Positions 8,370 to 18,688 are shown, numbered from the stretch's first letter. The stretch is 64,000 nt of DNA from Parvularculaceae bacterium (GCA_020446945.1 JAGRDS010000001.1:465972-529971), one strand, 5' to 3'. The notes: a model not told the origin generated them from the sequence alone. Program-made: numbers and translations.

Positions 8370-9953
8370 TCATATCGCACCAGTCAGCAGGGCGACGGCG
8401 AGCAAAATCGCGCCGGCGCCTGCGAACCACAAAAAGGCGCGCATAAGCTTTCCCTGTGCGGATAACGACCGCGCCCGGTCCTCTGTCTCCTGATGCGACT
8501 GGGAAAGGCGATCGGCGGACAGCTGTTCGCCCGCGGCGGCGAGGATTTCGACGTAGCGGGGCAGGTGCGGGGCGATCTCAAAGGCTTTTTGCGTCGCATC
8601 GCGCAGGCGCTCCATTTGCCGTCGCGGCCCGATCGCCTCGGCGATGGCTGCGCGCACGATGGGCGCGGCCGCCTCCCACATGTTGATCTGCGGATCGAGC
8701 GCGCGCGCGACGCCTTCCACCGTCACCATCGTACGCTGAAGCAGGACAAGCTCGGGGCGCAGGTGCATATCGAACAATGCAGTCACGTCGAACAATTGCT
8801 GCAACACGCGGCTCATATCGACCTTGTCGGCGGATAGTCCGAACAAGGGTTCGCCGACCGCCCGCAAGCCCTGGGCGAAAGCGTCAATCGACTGGGTTTT
8901 CGGCACGTACCCCGCGTCGAAATGAACCTTCGCCGTTCGATAATAATCGCGCGTGATAAAACCGTGGATGATTTCAGCGAAGGTGCGTCGCGTCGCTTCG
9001 TCAAGGCGGCCCATGATTCCGAAATCGACAAGCGTGAGCCGCCCGTCATTGTCGATCATCAAATTCCCCTGATGCATGTCGGCGTGGAAAAACCCCTTCA
9101 TCAGGGCCTGCGTCAGGAATGATTCAATTATCGTTCGCGCGAGTCTGCGCCGATCAGTTCCTTTTTTCTCCAGCGCGGCGAAATCGGTGACGGGCGTCGC
9201 GTCGATCCATTCAAGCGTCAAAACGCGGCGCGACGTCAGCGGCCAGATAATTTCAGGAATTCGAATTGCAGGATTGTCTTCCAGATCATCCTTCAGGGCG
9301 GACGCCGCAGCCGCCTCCATTCGCAAATCAAGCTCCAGCGCCGCCGCCGCTTTCAGCGTTTCGATGAAGCGGACGGGCTCCATGCGCTTGGTCTCGCGCA
9401 ATGCGCCTTCAACGGCGCGCGCAGCGCGCGAAAAAGCGCGGAACTCGGCGGCGACTTGCGTTTCAATTTTCGGCCGCAGAACTTTGACCGCGACGTTTCG
9501 GCCGTCTCTCAGTCGCGCGCGGTGAACCTGCGCAATTGAAGCGGCGGCGACGGGCTCGGAAAATTCAACGAAAAGCTCATCCAGCGGCTTTGCAAATGCG
9601 CGCTCGATTTCTTCAACTGCGGCCGCGCGCGAAAATGCAGGCATACGATCCTGCAGCCGGCCAAGATCCTTCGCCATGTCGAAGCCGATTATATCGGGGC
9701 GCGTGGCCATGAACTGGCCGAGTTTTACATAAGCGGGGCTCATACCTTCGAACGCAGCGGCAAGGCGCTCGCCGGGCCGAAGCGCGCGCCCGCCAGCGTC
9801 TTTTTTTCGCGCGCCGATCCGCGTCGCGGCGGCGAGCCAGCGCGCCGGCGCAGGCAGAAGATGCGCAATTTCCGACGGCAGCAATGCGTCGAAACGCGAA
9901 AGCCGCGCGCCGGCGGCGATGAGGCGGCGATAATCGGCGATTGCGTCGATCAA
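8370..9953 (-). CDS. ubiB: Ubiquinone biosynthesis protein kinase-like UbiB
   Basis: 527 residues of the ABC1/ADCK atypical kinase family. The family-specific KxGQ motif is present (YVKLGQFMATRPDII), then the Ala-rich SIAQVHRARL loop, FFHADMHQGNLMID and VDFGIMGRL, which correspond to the catalytic and metal-binding segments. Two hydrophobic C-terminal segments (FLWFAGAGAILLAVALL last) would anchor it to the membrane. It supports ubiquinone assembly, probably as an ATPase. It follows ubiE by 12 bp, so the two are likely one operon, consistent with supplying quinone to the succinate dehydrogenase encoded elsewhere in the window. Confidence 0.94.
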   Translation of the reverse strand: MIDAIADYRRLIAAGARLSRFDALLPSEIAHLLPAPARWLAAATRIGARKKDAGGRALRPGERLAAAFEGMSPAYVKLGQFMATRPDIIGFDMAKDLGRLQDRMPAFSRAAAVEEIERAFAKPLDELFVEFSEPVAAASIAQVHRARLRDGRNVAVKVLRPKIETQVAAEFRAFSRAARAVEGALRETKRMEPVRFIETLKAAAALELDLRMEAAAASALKDDLEDNPAIRIPEIIWPLTSRRVLTLEWIDATPVTDFAALEKKGTDRRRLARTIIESFLTQALMKGFFHADMHQGNLMIDNDGRLTLVDFGIMGRLDEATRRTFAEIIHGFITRDYYRTAKVHFDAGYVPKTQSIDAFAQGLRAVGEPLFGLSADKVDMSRVLQQLFDVTALFDMHLRPELVLLQRTMVTVEGVARALDPQINMWEAAAPIVRAAIAEAIGPRRQMERLRDATQKAFEIAPHLPRYVEILAAAGEQLSADRLSQSHQETEDRARSLSAQGKLMRAFLWFAGAGAILLAVALLTGAI

Positions 9954-9965
9954 GGCGGGCGCCCC

Positions 9966-10745
9966 TTAAATCTTCCAGCCGGAATGAATCGACACGATCC
10001 CGGCGGAAAGGTTTTCGTATTTCACGCGCGCAAATCCGGCCTCGCGGATCATGGCCGCGAAAGCGTCCTGGGCGGGAAAGCGGCGGATCGACTCCACAAG
10101 ATACTGGTAGCTCTCACGATCTTTCGCGACGGCGGCGCCCAGCCGGGGTATGACGTTGAACGAATAAAGGTCGTAGAGTTTTTGCAACCCCTCTGTTTCA
10201 AGATGCGAAAACTCCAGACAGCAAAACCTTCCGCCGGTTTTCAGCACGCGGCGCGCTTCCTCCAATGCTTTTTCGATATGGGTGACGTTTCGTATGCCGA
10301 AGGCGATTGCGTAGGCGTCGAAGCAGGACGCTGGCAGCGGCAGGTTTTCGGCGTTCGCGCAAAGCAGCGTGATGCGATCGCCGCGCGGCGGCGCGCCTCG
10401 CCGCGCGCGTCCGGCGGCGAGCATTTCGGAATTGATGTCCGAGATGACGGCGCGCGCCGGCGTTGCATCGCCGGCCCGCGGCCGCGTGTCGGCGCGCGCG
10501 ACAAAGGCGTCGGCGATATCGCCCGTTCCGCCGGCCATATCGAGCAGGAGTTCGCCCGGTTGCGGGTTAAGCCGGTCAATCAGCGCGGCCTTCCAGACCC
10601 GGTGGACGCCCGCCGACATCAAATCGTTCATTATATCGTAGTTCGGCGCAACCGAGTCGAAGACGCCCTTCACCAGCCCGGCCTTGGCGCCGGCGTCCAC
10701 CTCGCGATAGCCGAAGCTCGCCCGTCCGTCGTTTTTCTCGTTCAT
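9966..10745 (-). CDS. ubiE: Ubiquinone/menaquinone C-methyltransferase UbiE
   Basis: 259-residue class I SAM methyltransferase. [24 protein letters not shown] is split here as [16 protein letters not shown] and GVHRVWK, the hallmark N-terminal motif; [12 protein letters not shown] is the SAM loop, and [17 protein letters not shown] lies near the C-terminus. It methylates the demethoxy-quinone ring. The SAM domain contains a small Arg/Gly/Ala-rich insert (about residues 125-140) not typical of the E. coli enzyme. It is upstream of and probably co-transcribed with ubiB. The mutM gene that often precedes ubiE in alphaproteobacteria is absent. The ~195 bp upstream to ihfB hold no gene I can support. 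Confidence 0.94.
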   Translation of the reverse strand: MNEKNDGRASFGYREVDAGAKAGLVKGVFDSVAPNYDIMNDLMSAGVHRVWKAALIDRLNPQPGELLLDMAGGTGDIADAFVARADTRPRAGDATPARAVISDINSEMLAAGRARRGAPPRGDRITLLCANAENLPLPASCFDAYAIAFGIRNVTHIEKALEEARRVLKTGGRFCCLEFSHLETEGLQKLYDLYSFNVIPRLGAAVAKDRESYQYLVESIRRFPAQDAFAAMIREAGFARVKYENLSAGIVSIHSGWKI

Positions 10746-10940
10746 AGGAACCGCTTATCCGGACCGGGGCGCTGCGAGAAGCGCCTTGACGCCGCAGGAA
10801 TGGTCTGAGAGGGTCAACCCCCTGAATTCAGGCGCCTTTATCGACTTGGCGGAATATACAGCGAAAACGGGGAACAGCGTCCCGCGATCCGAAGGAAGCA
10901 ACGACCGGATACGGCGGCTGGCGAAGGAACTGGCTATCCT

Positions 10941-11231
10941 ATGATCAAGTCTGAACTCGTGCAGAAACTTGCGGACGAAAATCCGAATCTTTTTCATCGG
11001 GATATCGAGAAAATCGTTTCCATTCTTTTCGACGAAATCTCAGGCGCGCTTGTGCGCGGCGACCGCGTCGAACTGCGCGGCTTTGGGGCTTTTTCAGTCA
11101 AACACAGGCCGGCGCGCGTCGGGCGCAATCCCAGGACCGGCGAACCGGTGCCGATTGACGAGAAATATTCTCCTTTCTTCAAGCCCGGCAAGGAATTGCG
11201 CGACCGGCTAAACGGCGGCGGCAAAAAGTGA
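10941..11231 (+). CDS. ihfB: Integration host factor beta subunit
   Basis: 96-residue DNA-bending protein of the HU/IHF family: the N-terminal helices begin with [15 protein letters not shown], the beta-arm region is [21 protein letters not shown], and the C-terminal helix is [12 protein letters not shown]. The Asn-Pro pair at the arm tip (RNPRTGE) is the intercalating element. The N-terminus and ELRGFGAFS identify the beta subunit over IHF-alpha or HU. AAGGAA lies upstream of the ATG. lapA follows about 40 bases downstream, an arrangement common in proteobacteria. Confidence 0.93.
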   Translation: MIKSELVQKLADENPNLFHRDIEKIVSILFDEISGALVRGDRVELRGFGAFSVKHRPARVGRNPRTGEPVPIDEKYSPFFKPGKELRDRLNGGGKK

Positions 11232-11274
11232 CGCGATGCGCCCTCCTGTTTCGAAGATAATGGTCTGACGCGAC

Positions 11275-11616
11275 ATGAAGAAGTTTCTGCGTTGGGTCGT
11301 ATTCATCCCGGTCGGCGCAATCCTCGTGGTTTTTCTGATCGCCAATCGCGAACCTGTCGCGCTCAGCCTCGATCCTTTCTCGGTTGAAAACCCCGCAATA
11401 GCGACCCCGCCGATTTTTCTCTGGGTCTGGCTGATGCTCGCCCTTTTGATCGGCGTCGGCGTAGGCGCCGCAGGCATGTGGATGTCGGGGCGCGAGCTTA
11501 GAATCCGCGCGAAGGCCGATCGGCTCGAATTGAAGGCGCTCAAAAAATCCGGCGCGGCGAAAGCGGCCGCGCAACCGGTTGACTCCACGCCGGCGATCGA
11601 CCCGCCGGCCACATAG
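11275..11616 (+). CDS. lapA: LapA-domain inner-membrane protein (DUF1049)
   Basis: 113 residues with two hydrophobic helices (about residues 8-24 and 44-67) separated by the family motif IANREPVALSLDPF, and a basic, Ala/Lys-rich cytoplasmic tail. In E. coli LapA works with LapB in LpxC turnover and LPS assembly; the alphaproteobacterial role is less clear. The position directly after ihfB and before trpF is typical. The trpF start follows its stop after 10 bases, so co-transcription is likely. Confidence 0.8.
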   Translation: MKKFLRWVVFIPVGAILVVFLIANREPVALSLDPFSVENPAIATPPIFLWVWLMLALLIGVGVGAAGMWMSGRELRIRAKADRLELKALKKSGAAKAAAQPVDSTPAIDPPAT

Positions 11617-11626
11617 GGCATCACGA

Positions 11627-12316
11627 ATGGCGGCATGTTTCGTCAAAATCTGCGGCGTTAAGAGTGTCGACCATGCGATCGCGGCGGCGCGCGCCGGCGC
11701 GGACATGATCGGCTTCGTATTTGTCGCCAAAAGCCCGCGCGCTATCGCGCCCGATGTGGCGAGCGATATAGTTACGGAAATCAAACAACTGGCCTATGAA
11801 GAGGGTTTTGCCCCTCCAAAATTCTGCGGCCTGTTTATCGACGCCGGCGAGCGGCTGCTTGGCGAAACGGCCCCGTTTCTTTCGCATTTCCAGTTTCACG
11901 GTCATGAGGACGCCGAGCGCGTCGATGAGATCCGCAGCGCCTTCGGCCTTGAAATCATAAAGGCCGTCAACGTCGCCCCTGAAACCGATTTCGGCGACCT
12001 CGCCCCGCTCGCCGAGGCGGCTGACATGCTGCTTTTCGACGCCCGCCCGCCGAGAGGCGCTGTATTGCCCGGCGGCAATGGGCTCGCCTTCGACTGGTCT
12101 GCGCTGCGGCGCTACCAGGGCGAAACGCCGTTTCTCCTCGCGGGGGGGCTCAACGCCGGCAACGTCGCCGCTGCGATCAAGACCGTAGGCGGCCATACTG
12201 CATTCAGCGGCGTTGACGTTTCCTCGGGCGTCGAAACCGGACCTGGCGAAAAAAATTCCGAATTGATCGAAACGTTCATAAAGACGGCGAAAGCCGCGGC
12301 TGCGGATGGAGTGTAA
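11627..12316 (+). CDS. trpF: Phosphoribosylanthranilate isomerase
   Basis: 229-residue TIM-barrel enzyme converting PRA to CdRP in tryptophan synthesis. FVKICGVKS contains the catalytic Cys; FCGLFIDAG, LFDARPPRGAVLPGGNGLAFDW (in two parts LLFDARPP and LPGGNGLAFDW), LLAGGLNAGNV and SGVDVSSGVE are the expected phosphate-binding and catalytic Asp blocks. The ATG at 11627 is preferred to one at 11579, which would overlap lapA and add an Arg-rich non-homologous leader. It is part of the lapA-trpF-(phosphatase)-trpB run. Confidence 0.93.
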   Translation: MAACFVKICGVKSVDHAIAAARAGADMIGFVFVAKSPRAIAPDVASDIVTEIKQLAYEEGFAPPKFCGLFIDAGERLLGETAPFLSHFQFHGHEDAERVDEIRSAFGLEIIKAVNVAPETDFGDLAPLAEAADMLLFDARPPRGAVLPGGNGLAFDWSALRRYQGETPFLLAGGLNAGNVAAAIKTVGGHTAFSGVDVSSGVETGPGEKNSELIETFIKTAKAAAADGV

Positions 12317-12317
12317 A

Positions 12318-12935
12318 ATGTTGAAATATCTGGCCATATTTGTTCTGGCGGTCGGTATGGCCGGCGCCCGCGCCGTCGCCGACGAGGGGGACGGATCGCT
12401 GGAAAGCGCACTCGATCAATTGCGTGTCGGCGGGAATATTATCGTCATGCGTCATTCAACTTCGCCCGGAAATCAGGCTGCGCCAGTCGGTATGACCGAG
12501 GGATGCAAGCTCGCGCCGGGGCGCGGTTTGTCGGCGCGCGGGTTTTCCGAATCGCGTTTCGCCGCCGAGTGGCTGACCGCCAACGGCGTCAAGATCGACA
12601 AAACCTATACCAGCGATCTCTGCCGGTCTTACGATACGGCGCGCCTCGTCGCGGGCGCAGGCTCCGGGCCGGTCATACCGCGCGACGAGATGAAATCGGA
12701 CGATCCGCAGGTCGCAGCTGCGTTCAAGGCGGAACTGGAAGCGGAACTCGCGGGCAATCCCGGAGCGAACATTCTCCTCGTCAGCCATTCGAACATCACG
12801 CCGCTTTATTGGTCGGCGCCGCTTCCGGGCGAGGAGGAAACCCCGTCCGGGCGCATCCATATCGTAAAGGGCGGAAAAACGATCCGGATCGACCTCAATG
12901 TCGCGGAATCGGCGGCGCCCGCGATCGCCGAATGA
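12318..12935 (+). CDS. Exported histidine phosphatase family protein
   Basis: 205 residues. A signal peptide (MLKYLAIFVLAVGMAGARAVA) indicates export to the periplasm. The mature part is a branch-1 histidine phosphatase (phosphoglycerate mutase fold): the nucleophile region is IIVMRHSTSPG, a conserved Arg lies in CRSYDTARLV, and the second His is in LLVSHSNITPL. The classic RHG is RHS here, as in several exported members. The substrate is unknown. The ATG at 12318 lies two bases after the trpF stop with GGAG six bases upstream, so it belongs to the trp transcript and separates trpF from trpB. Confidence 0.8.
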   Translation: MLKYLAIFVLAVGMAGARAVADEGDGSLESALDQLRVGGNIIVMRHSTSPGNQAAPVGMTEGCKLAPGRGLSARGFSESRFAAEWLTANGVKIDKTYTSDLCRSYDTARLVAGAGSGPVIPRDEMKSDDPQVAAAFKAELEAELAGNPGANILLVSHSNITPLYWSAPLPGEEETPSGRIHIVKGGKTIRIDLNVAESAAPAIAE

Positions 12936-12992
12936 CCGCCGAAATACTATTTGGCACTTGCGCGCCCCCGGTTTGCCGTTATCGCTTGCCCC

Positions 12993-14228
12993 ATGACTGC
13001 GAAACTGAATTCACACCGCACCGGACCTGACGCCGAAGGCCGTTTCGGTATTTTCGGCGGGCGTTTTGTCGCCGAAACTCTAACGCCGCTGGTTCTCGAC
13101 CTTGCTGAGGAATACGAGCGCGCAAAGAAAGATCCGAAATTCCGGGACGAGCTGGAATATTACCTCAAGCATTATGTCGGACGCCCGTCGCCGCTCTATT
13201 TCGCCGAGCGGCTGACCGGCCATGTCCGCGAAAGTGCGGGTCCGGGCAAGGGCGCAAAAATCTATTTCAAACGCGATGAGCTGAATCATACCGGCGCGCA
13301 CAAAATCAATAACTGCATGGGCCAGATCCTGCTGGCGCGGCGGATGGGCAAGACGCGCATTATCGCCGAGACCGGCGCCGGCCAGCATGGGGTTGCAACG
13401 GCGACGGTTTGCGCGCGCTTCGGACTTCCCTGCGTCGTCTATATGGGCGCAACCGATGTCGAGCGGCAAAAGCCGAATGTTTTTCGGATGAAACTACTGG
13501 GGGCCGAGGTCGTTCCCGTGACCTCCGGCCGCGCGACGCTGAAAGATGCGATGAATGAGGCCCTTCGTGACTGGGTCGCCAATGTCGCAGATACTTACTA
13601 TCTGATCGGCACAGCCGCCGGACCGCACCCCTATCCGATGCTGGTGCGCGATTTTCAGTCGGTGATCGGCCGCGAAGCGCGCGCCCAAATGCTGGAAGCT
13701 GAAGGCAGGCTGCCTGATGTCGTGGCGGCGTGCATCGGCGGGGGATCGAACGCAATTGGCCTTTTTCACCCCTTTCTCGATGATGACGGGGTCGAAATCA
13801 TCGGCGTCGAAGCTGCGGGAAAGGGTCTCGATACGCCTCAGCACGCCGCCTCGCTTTCCGGCGGCAGGCCGGGCGTTCTCCACGGCAACAGAACCTATCT
13901 GCTCCAGAACGACGACGGCCAGATACTCGAAGGGCATTCGATTTCGGCGGGACTCGATTACCCGGGCGTCGGGCCTGAGCACGCCTGGCTTCGCGATATC
14001 GGCCGGGTCGCGTACCAGTCGGCGACGGATGAAGAGGCGCTTGAAATGTTCGCGCTTTGCTCAAGGCTGGAAGGCATCATTCCCGCGCTTGAGCCGGCGC
14101 ACGCCCTGGCGCGGGCGGTCGAGAAAGCCGCCGCGCTTTCGCGCGAGAAAATTCTTCTCGTCAACCTGTGCGGGCGCGGCGACAAGGATATTTTTTCAGT
14201 GATGCCCTATTTTGGCGGCGCAACATGA
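12993..14228 (+). CDS. trpB: Tryptophan synthase beta subunit
   Basis: 411 residues. [16 protein letters not shown] opens the protein, the PLP lysine lies in [10 protein letters not shown], and [13 protein letters not shown] is the PLP phosphate-binding loop; [13 protein letters not shown] and [16 protein letters not shown] are also typical. It joins indole (from TrpA) and serine to make tryptophan. The ATG at 12993 is preferred to 12951, giving the usual N-terminus. Upstream is the histidine phosphatase, downstream an unrelated desaturase, so TrpB is not adjacent to TrpA here. Confidence 0.96.
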   Translation: MTAKLNSHRTGPDAEGRFGIFGGRFVAETLTPLVLDLAEEYERAKKDPKFRDELEYYLKHYVGRPSPLYFAERLTGHVRESAGPGKGAKIYFKRDELNHTGAHKINNCMGQILLARRMGKTRIIAETGAGQHGVATATVCARFGLPCVVYMGATDVERQKPNVFRMKLLGAEVVPVTSGRATLKDAMNEALRDWVANVADTYYLIGTAAGPHPYPMLVRDFQSVIGREARAQMLEAEGRLPDVVAACIGGGSNAIGLFHPFLDDDGVEIIGVEAAGKGLDTPQHAASLSGGRPGVLHGNRTYLLQNDDGQILEGHSISAGLDYPGVGPEHAWLRDIGRVAYQSATDEEALEMFALCSRLEGIIPALEPAHALARAVEKAAALSREKILLVNLCGRGDKDIFSVMPYFGGAT

Positions 14229-14372
14229 CGCGACGTTCAAATATCGGCGCTTTGGCGACGCGGCGCTTGCCGCAAGGGTTCAATTCTCATTAAACGTTCG
14301 GGAGTGAGATATCGGTTCCCGGCGCGATGCGTCCGCGCCGAAAGAGGAAATTCGTAGCTAGCGGGGCCCCAA

Positions 14373-15479
14373 TTGTCGCAATCTGTAACCGCCGCCGCCC
14401 AATCAGCGGCGACCGCCGTCAGAAAACTGTCCGCCGACGCCAATTGCGCGCGCAAGGCGATGCTTCGCAGGGTGGTCGAGCATTGCAAGGCGTATCAAGG
14501 CGCGGACCTGAAGCGTTCAATCGCCCAGGCGTCAATGTCGCTCGCGATCTATCTCGCGCTCGTCGCCGCGATGATCGCCCTGTCCGCAAACGGCGAGTGG
14601 GGGTTTTCGTTGCTGCTGTCGCCCGTCGCGGGGGGCGTCCTCGTCAAGCTGTTCACGATCCAGCATGATTGCGGACACGGCTCTTATTTCAAGAGCCGTC
14701 CGGCGAATGACTGGCTCGGCCGGTTTGTCAGCATCCTGACGTTTACGCCTTATTCCTTCTGGCGCGACTCGCACAACCGCCATCATGCCGGCTCGGGCGA
14801 TCTGGATCGGCGCGGCATCGGCGCTGTCGATACGTTGACCGTCGAGGAATATCGCGCGCTTTCACGGTTCGAAAGAGTGCTTTACCGCTTCTACCGCCAT
14901 CCAATAATTCTGATTGTGATCGGCGCGCCGGTCTATTTTTTCATACTTCAGCGGCTTCCCATTGCGTCCGCGCCGCCCTTCGCCAAGACGTATGCCGGCC
15001 TAAAGGTCAAACAGGTTATGCGCAGCGTCGTGTCGCTCAATCTTGCGCTTGTCGTAATTTATGGCGGCCTCTGTTTTCTTTTCGGCGCCGGCGCGGTTGC
15101 GCTCGCGGTCCTGCCCGCCGTCATGATCGCCGCGTGGGTCGGCACCTGGCTGTTTTTCGTGCAGCACCAGTATGAAGACGCTTACTGGGCGAGGAAGCCG
15201 GAGTGGACATACGCCGAGGCGGCGATTTTCGGATCGTCGCATTACCATCTGCCCAAAATTCTGAGATGGTTCACCGGCAATATCGGACTCCATCATATTC
15301 ACCATCTTGCGAGCGGCATTCCGAATTACCGGCTTCCGGAATGTTATCGTTCCAGCAAGGATCTTCTCGCGCTTCCGAAGATGACCATTCTTGAGAGCTT
15401 CAATTGCGCGCGCCTCGCGCTCTGGGATGAGGCGCAGAGGAAGATGATCCCCTTTCGCGCGCTCAAAGCGACGGCGTAA
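14373..15479 (+). CDS. Membrane fatty acid desaturase
   Basis: 368 residues with the three histidine boxes of membrane diiron desaturases: HDCGH, HNRHH and HHIHH, plus four to five hydrophobic segments (e.g. LAIYLALVAAMIAL, IILIVIGAPVYFFIL, LALVVIYGGLCFLFGAGAVAL). It resembles omega-6/omega-3-type (DesA-like) acyl desaturases that adjust membrane fluidity. The frame begins at a TTG (14373) with only a GGGG upstream; an ATG at 14460 would remove 29 residues before the first helix, so the start is uncertain. It sits between trpB and trpA on the same strand, with 144 bp before and 99 bp after. Confidence 0.85.
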   Translation: MSQSVTAAAQSAATAVRKLSADANCARKAMLRRVVEHCKAYQGADLKRSIAQASMSLAIYLALVAAMIALSANGEWGFSLLLSPVAGGVLVKLFTIQHDCGHGSYFKSRPANDWLGRFVSILTFTPYSFWRDSHNRHHAGSGDLDRRGIGAVDTLTVEEYRALSRFERVLYRFYRHPIILIVIGAPVYFFILQRLPIASAPPFAKTYAGLKVKQVMRSVVSLNLALVVIYGGLCFLFGAGAVALAVLPAVMIAAWVGTWLFFVQHQYEDAYWARKPEWTYAEAAIFGSSHYHLPKILRWFTGNIGLHHIHHLASGIPNYRLPECYRSSKDLLALPKMTILESFNCARLALWDEAQRKMIPFRALKATA

Positions 15480-15578
15480 GACGACGCCGGCGCCGTCCCC
15501 CGAGAGCCAACGCCTCGTCGCCGGTTCCGGAGCGCTTGCAAAGCCGCGCCGGCGATGTAGGGAAGGGGCCGTTGCCCG

Positions 15579-16439
15579 ATGCGAGGTTCCTTGTCCCGAA
15601 TAGCCCAGAAATTCGCCGAGTTGAAAAGCGAAGGCAGGGCGGCGTTCATCCCCTTCGTGATGGGCGGCGATCCAAACTTCGCCGCCAGCCTCGATCTGAT
15701 TTCCAGACTGCCGGCCGCCGGCGCCGATCTCATTGAAATCGGCGTAGCGTTCACCGATCCGATGGCCGACGGGCCGGCCATTCAGGCCGCTGGTCTTCGC
15801 GCGCTCGACGCCGGCCAGACGCTCGCTAAAACGCTCGCTCTCGTGGCCGAATTTCGCAAACGCGATCAAACGACGCCGATTATCCTGATGGGGTATTACA
15901 ATCCGTTCCATGCTTTCGGCGTCGAGCGCTTTCTGGCGCGCGCGGTAGATGCGGGCGTTGACGGTCTCATCGTCGTCGACCTGCCGCCCGAAGAGGACGA
16001 GGAGCTTTGCCTGCCGGCCCGGCGTGCGGGGATCGATTTTATAAGACTTGCGACGCCGACGACGAATGAAAAGCGGCTCCCGGCGGTGCTCAAAAACACA
16101 TCGGGATTTATCTATTACGTATCGGTCGCCGGCGTGACGGGGGGAAAGGTCGGCGCCGGCGGGGCCGTCAAAGTCGCCGTCGCGACGCTCAAAACGGCTT
16201 CGAGCCTGCCGGTCGCAGTCGGCTTCGGCGTCAGAACCGCCGAAAATGCCCGACAAACGGCGCAGTTCGCAGACGCCGTCATTGTGGGGTCCGCGCTGGT
16301 CGATCGGCTTGCGGCGAACTTGCCGGCCACTCTTGAGGAAACACCCGGTGAGGCCGATAGTGCGGTCAACGCTGTATTGAGCCTCGCCGGCGAATTGTCG
16401 TCCGCCGTTCGGCTTGCGCGCCGCGCCCCGGATGCATGA
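15579..16439 (+). CDS. trpA: Tryptophan synthase alpha subunit
   Basis: 286-residue TIM barrel. The catalytic Glu and Asp lie in [19 protein letters not shown] (residue 6 to 14 of that stretch), close to the LELGVPFSDPxADGP consensus; [32 protein letters not shown] and [10 protein letters not shown] are the other standard blocks. It cleaves indole-3-glycerol phosphate and channels indole to TrpB. accD follows 30 bases downstream and folC after that, the common trpA-accD-folC order. The C-terminus is slightly longer than that of E. coli TrpA. Confidence 0.95.
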   Translation: MRGSLSRIAQKFAELKSEGRAAFIPFVMGGDPNFAASLDLISRLPAAGADLIEIGVAFTDPMADGPAIQAAGLRALDAGQTLAKTLALVAEFRKRDQTTPIILMGYYNPFHAFGVERFLARAVDAGVDGLIVVDLPPEEDEELCLPARRAGIDFIRLATPTTNEKRLPAVLKNTSGFIYYVSVAGVTGGKVGAGGAVKVAVATLKTASSLPVAVGFGVRTAENARQTAQFADAVIVGSALVDRLAANLPATLEETPGEADSAVNAVLSLAGELSSAVRLARRAPDA

Positions 16440-16469
16440 ACGCAAGCGGGTAGGGCGAAAGGGAATATC

Positions 16470-17375
16470 ATGAGTTGGCTTTCGAATTTTACGCCGCCGG
16501 GCATAAAGAATCTGTTCAAGCGCCAGGATGACGGCGCCGATCCGCTTTGGGTCAAATGCGGCGGCTGCGGCGAAATGCTTTTCGGCAAGGATCTCGAAGA
16601 CGCGCTCAATGTCTGCAAGGGCTGCGGCCACCATATGCGCATGGCGGCGGATCAGCGCCTCAAATCTGTGTTTGACGACGGCGTTTACCGGTTGATCGAA
16701 ATTTCCGAACCGCCGCTCGATCCGCTCACATTCCGGGACGAAAAAAAATACGTCGACCGGCTGAAAGACGCGCGCCGCAAAACCGGCCGTCAGGATGCGA
16801 TGCAAGTCGCTCTCGGCGCCGTTGAAGGCGAAACGGTCGTCGTCGCCGTTCAGGATTTTGATTTCATGGGCGGCTCCATGGGGATGGCGCTCGGGGAATC
16901 CATCATTCGCGGCGCGGAAACCGCGGTCAGGGAATCGGCGCCGTTGATCGTTTTCACCGCATCAGGCGGCGCGCGGATGCAGGAGGGCATCCTCTCGCTG
17001 ATGCAGATGCCGCGAACAACGATCGCCGTCCAGATGATGCGTGAAGCGGGGCTTCCCTATATCGTCGTGCTGACCCATCCGACGACAGGCGGCGTCACCG
17101 CCTCCTATGCGATGCTCGGCGATGTTCATCTCGCTGAACCGGGCGCGCTGATCGGCTTCGCCGGACCGCGCGTAATCGAGCAAACGATCCGGGAGAAATT
17201 GCCGGAGGGGTTTCAGCGGTCTGAATTTTTGAAGGAAAAGGGGATGGTCGATGCTGTCGTTCCGCGCGCCGAAATACGATCGACGCTTGCATCGATCATC
17301 CGCGTTTTGATGAAAAAGAGCGCTAGGGGCGGTGCGCGCAACTTCGCGCCGGTCGTCGATCGCGCCGCAGAATAG
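16470..17375 (+). CDS. accD: Acetyl-CoA carboxylase carboxyltransferase beta subunit
   Basis: 301 residues. An N-terminal zinc ribbon (CGGCGEMLF...CKGCGHHM, about residues 28-52) precedes the crotonase-fold carboxyltransferase domain with [26 protein letters not shown] and [13 protein letters not shown]. With AccA it transfers the carboxyl group from biotin to acetyl-CoA to form malonyl-CoA. It lies between trpA and folC with short gaps, consistent with one transcript. No unusual features. Confidence 0.95.
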   Translation: MSWLSNFTPPGIKNLFKRQDDGADPLWVKCGGCGEMLFGKDLEDALNVCKGCGHHMRMAADQRLKSVFDDGVYRLIEISEPPLDPLTFRDEKKYVDRLKDARRKTGRQDAMQVALGAVEGETVVVAVQDFDFMGGSMGMALGESIIRGAETAVRESAPLIVFTASGGARMQEGILSLMQMPRTTIAVQMMREAGLPYIVVLTHPTTGGVTASYAMLGDVHLAEPGALIGFAGPRVIEQTIREKLPEGFQRSEFLKEKGMVDAVVPRAEIRSTLASIIRVLMKKSARGGARNFAPVVDRAAE

Positions 17376-17395
17376 CAGTTTCAGGGAATTGGGAA

Positions 17396-18688
17396 GTGAA
17401 CGCCGTTGAAGCGGCACTGGAGCGGGTTGCACTCCGCCGGCCCGCCCTCATAGATCTTGGGCTCGGGCGCGTTCATCGAACGTTGGGCGCGCTGGGCGAA
17501 CCGCAAAAAAAACTCCCGCCCGTTTTTCATATCGCCGGGACGAACGGCAAAGGTTCGACGCTCGCCTTTATGAGGGCGATACTGGACGCCTCCGGCGCCG
17601 GCGTTCACAGTTTCATTTCGCCCCACCTCGTTCGCTTCAATGAACGGATAGTGCTGGCCGGGCGCGAGATTTCCGACGACGCATTCCTCGATGTCATCAA
17701 AAGGGTCGATGAAGCAGCAGGCGAAAACGATCTCACTTTCTTCGAAACGATTACATGCGCGGCGCTTCTGGCGTTTTCCGAAACGCCGGCCGACTATCTT
17801 CTACTCGAAGTCGGACTTGGCGGGCGCCTTGACGCGACGAATGTTATCGACAAGCCGCTCGCCGCCGTCATTACGCCGATCGCCTTCGATCACCAGAATT
17901 TCCTTGGAACAAGCCTGGCCGAGATTGCGCGGGAAAAGGCGGGAATTTTCCGCGCCGGCGCGCTCGCAGTCGTCGGCCCCCAGTCGCCGGAGGCGATGGC
18001 GGCGCTGTCGGCCCAGGCGCAGACCGAGCGCGCGGAACCGTTCATGTTCGGCGGCGAATGGAACGCATGGAGCGAAAACGGGCGGCTCGTCTATCAGGAT
18101 GAAAACGGCCTTTGCGACCTCGCGCCGCCGCGCCTGAACGGCGCGCACCAGTTTTTGAATGCGGGGCTCGCCGTTGCGGCGATCAAGTCGGCGAAATTGC
18201 CGATTTCAGACGATGTCATATCTGACGGCGTTTCAAAGGCTGTCTGGCCTGCGCGACTCCAGCGATTGAGACAGGGGCCGCTCATCGATCAGATTGACGC
18301 GATGCGCGATTGCGAGCTTTGGCTGGATGGCGGGCATAATCCGCACGCGGCCCAAACGCTTGCGCGGGCGATGGCGGATTTTGAGGAAAAAAGCCCCAAG
18401 CAACTCGTACTGATCGCGGGAATGCAGGAAAACAAGGACGCTGACGGGTTCTTCGCCCCATTCGCCGGGCTTGCCTGCTCTGTTTTCACGGTAAAGGCGA
18501 ACCATTCAGGCGCGCGCGACGCAAGCTCCCTCGCCGAAGCGGCGGAACGCGCCGGCCTTCCCGCCCACCCTTGCGGGTCAATCGAGGAAGCGCTCGGTCT
18601 GGCGGCTGGAAGTGGCGAAAGGCCTGTGCGCGTTCTCGTCTGCGGCTCGCTTTATCTCGCCGGAGAGGTTCTGTCTCGTCACAACTAA
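17396..18688 (+). CDS. folC: Bifunctional folylpolyglutamate synthase/dihydrofolate synthase
   Basis: 430 residues, Mur-ligase superfamily. The P-loop is HIAGTNGKGSTLAF, followed by LLLEVGLGGRLDATNV and ITPIAFDHQNFLG; the C-terminal domain has LWLDGGHNPHAAQTL. It adds glutamate to dihydropteroate and folates. Translation begins at GTG 17396 with GGGAA upstream. It is the last gene of the trp-accD run and is followed at once by a strong hairpin terminator shared with the convergent M16 peptidase gene. Confidence 0.93.
   Translation: MNAVEAALERVALRRPALIDLGLGRVHRTLGALGEPQKKLPPVFHIAGTNGKGSTLAFMRAILDASGAGVHSFISPHLVRFNERIVLAGREISDDAFLDVIKRVDEAAGENDLTFFETITCAALLAFSETPADYLLLEVGLGGRLDATNVIDKPLAAVITPIAFDHQNFLGTSLAEIAREKAGIFRAGALAVVGPQSPEAMAALSAQAQTERAEPFMFGGEWNAWSENGRLVYQDENGLCDLAPPRLNGAHQFLNAGLAVAAIKSAKLPISDDVISDGVSKAVWPARLQRLRQGPLIDQIDAMRDCELWLDGGHNPHAAQTLARAMADFEEKSPKQLVLIAGMQENKDADGFFAPFAGLACSVFTVKANHSGARDASSLAEAAERAGLPAHPCGSIEEALGLAAGSGERPVRVLVCGSLYLAGEVLSRHN

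Noticed and set aside
15000..16805. 601-codon minus-strand open frame across the desaturase, trpA and accD
   Set aside because: All three overlapped genes have clear catalytic motifs on the + strand; the antisense product is compositionally odd and has no domain.
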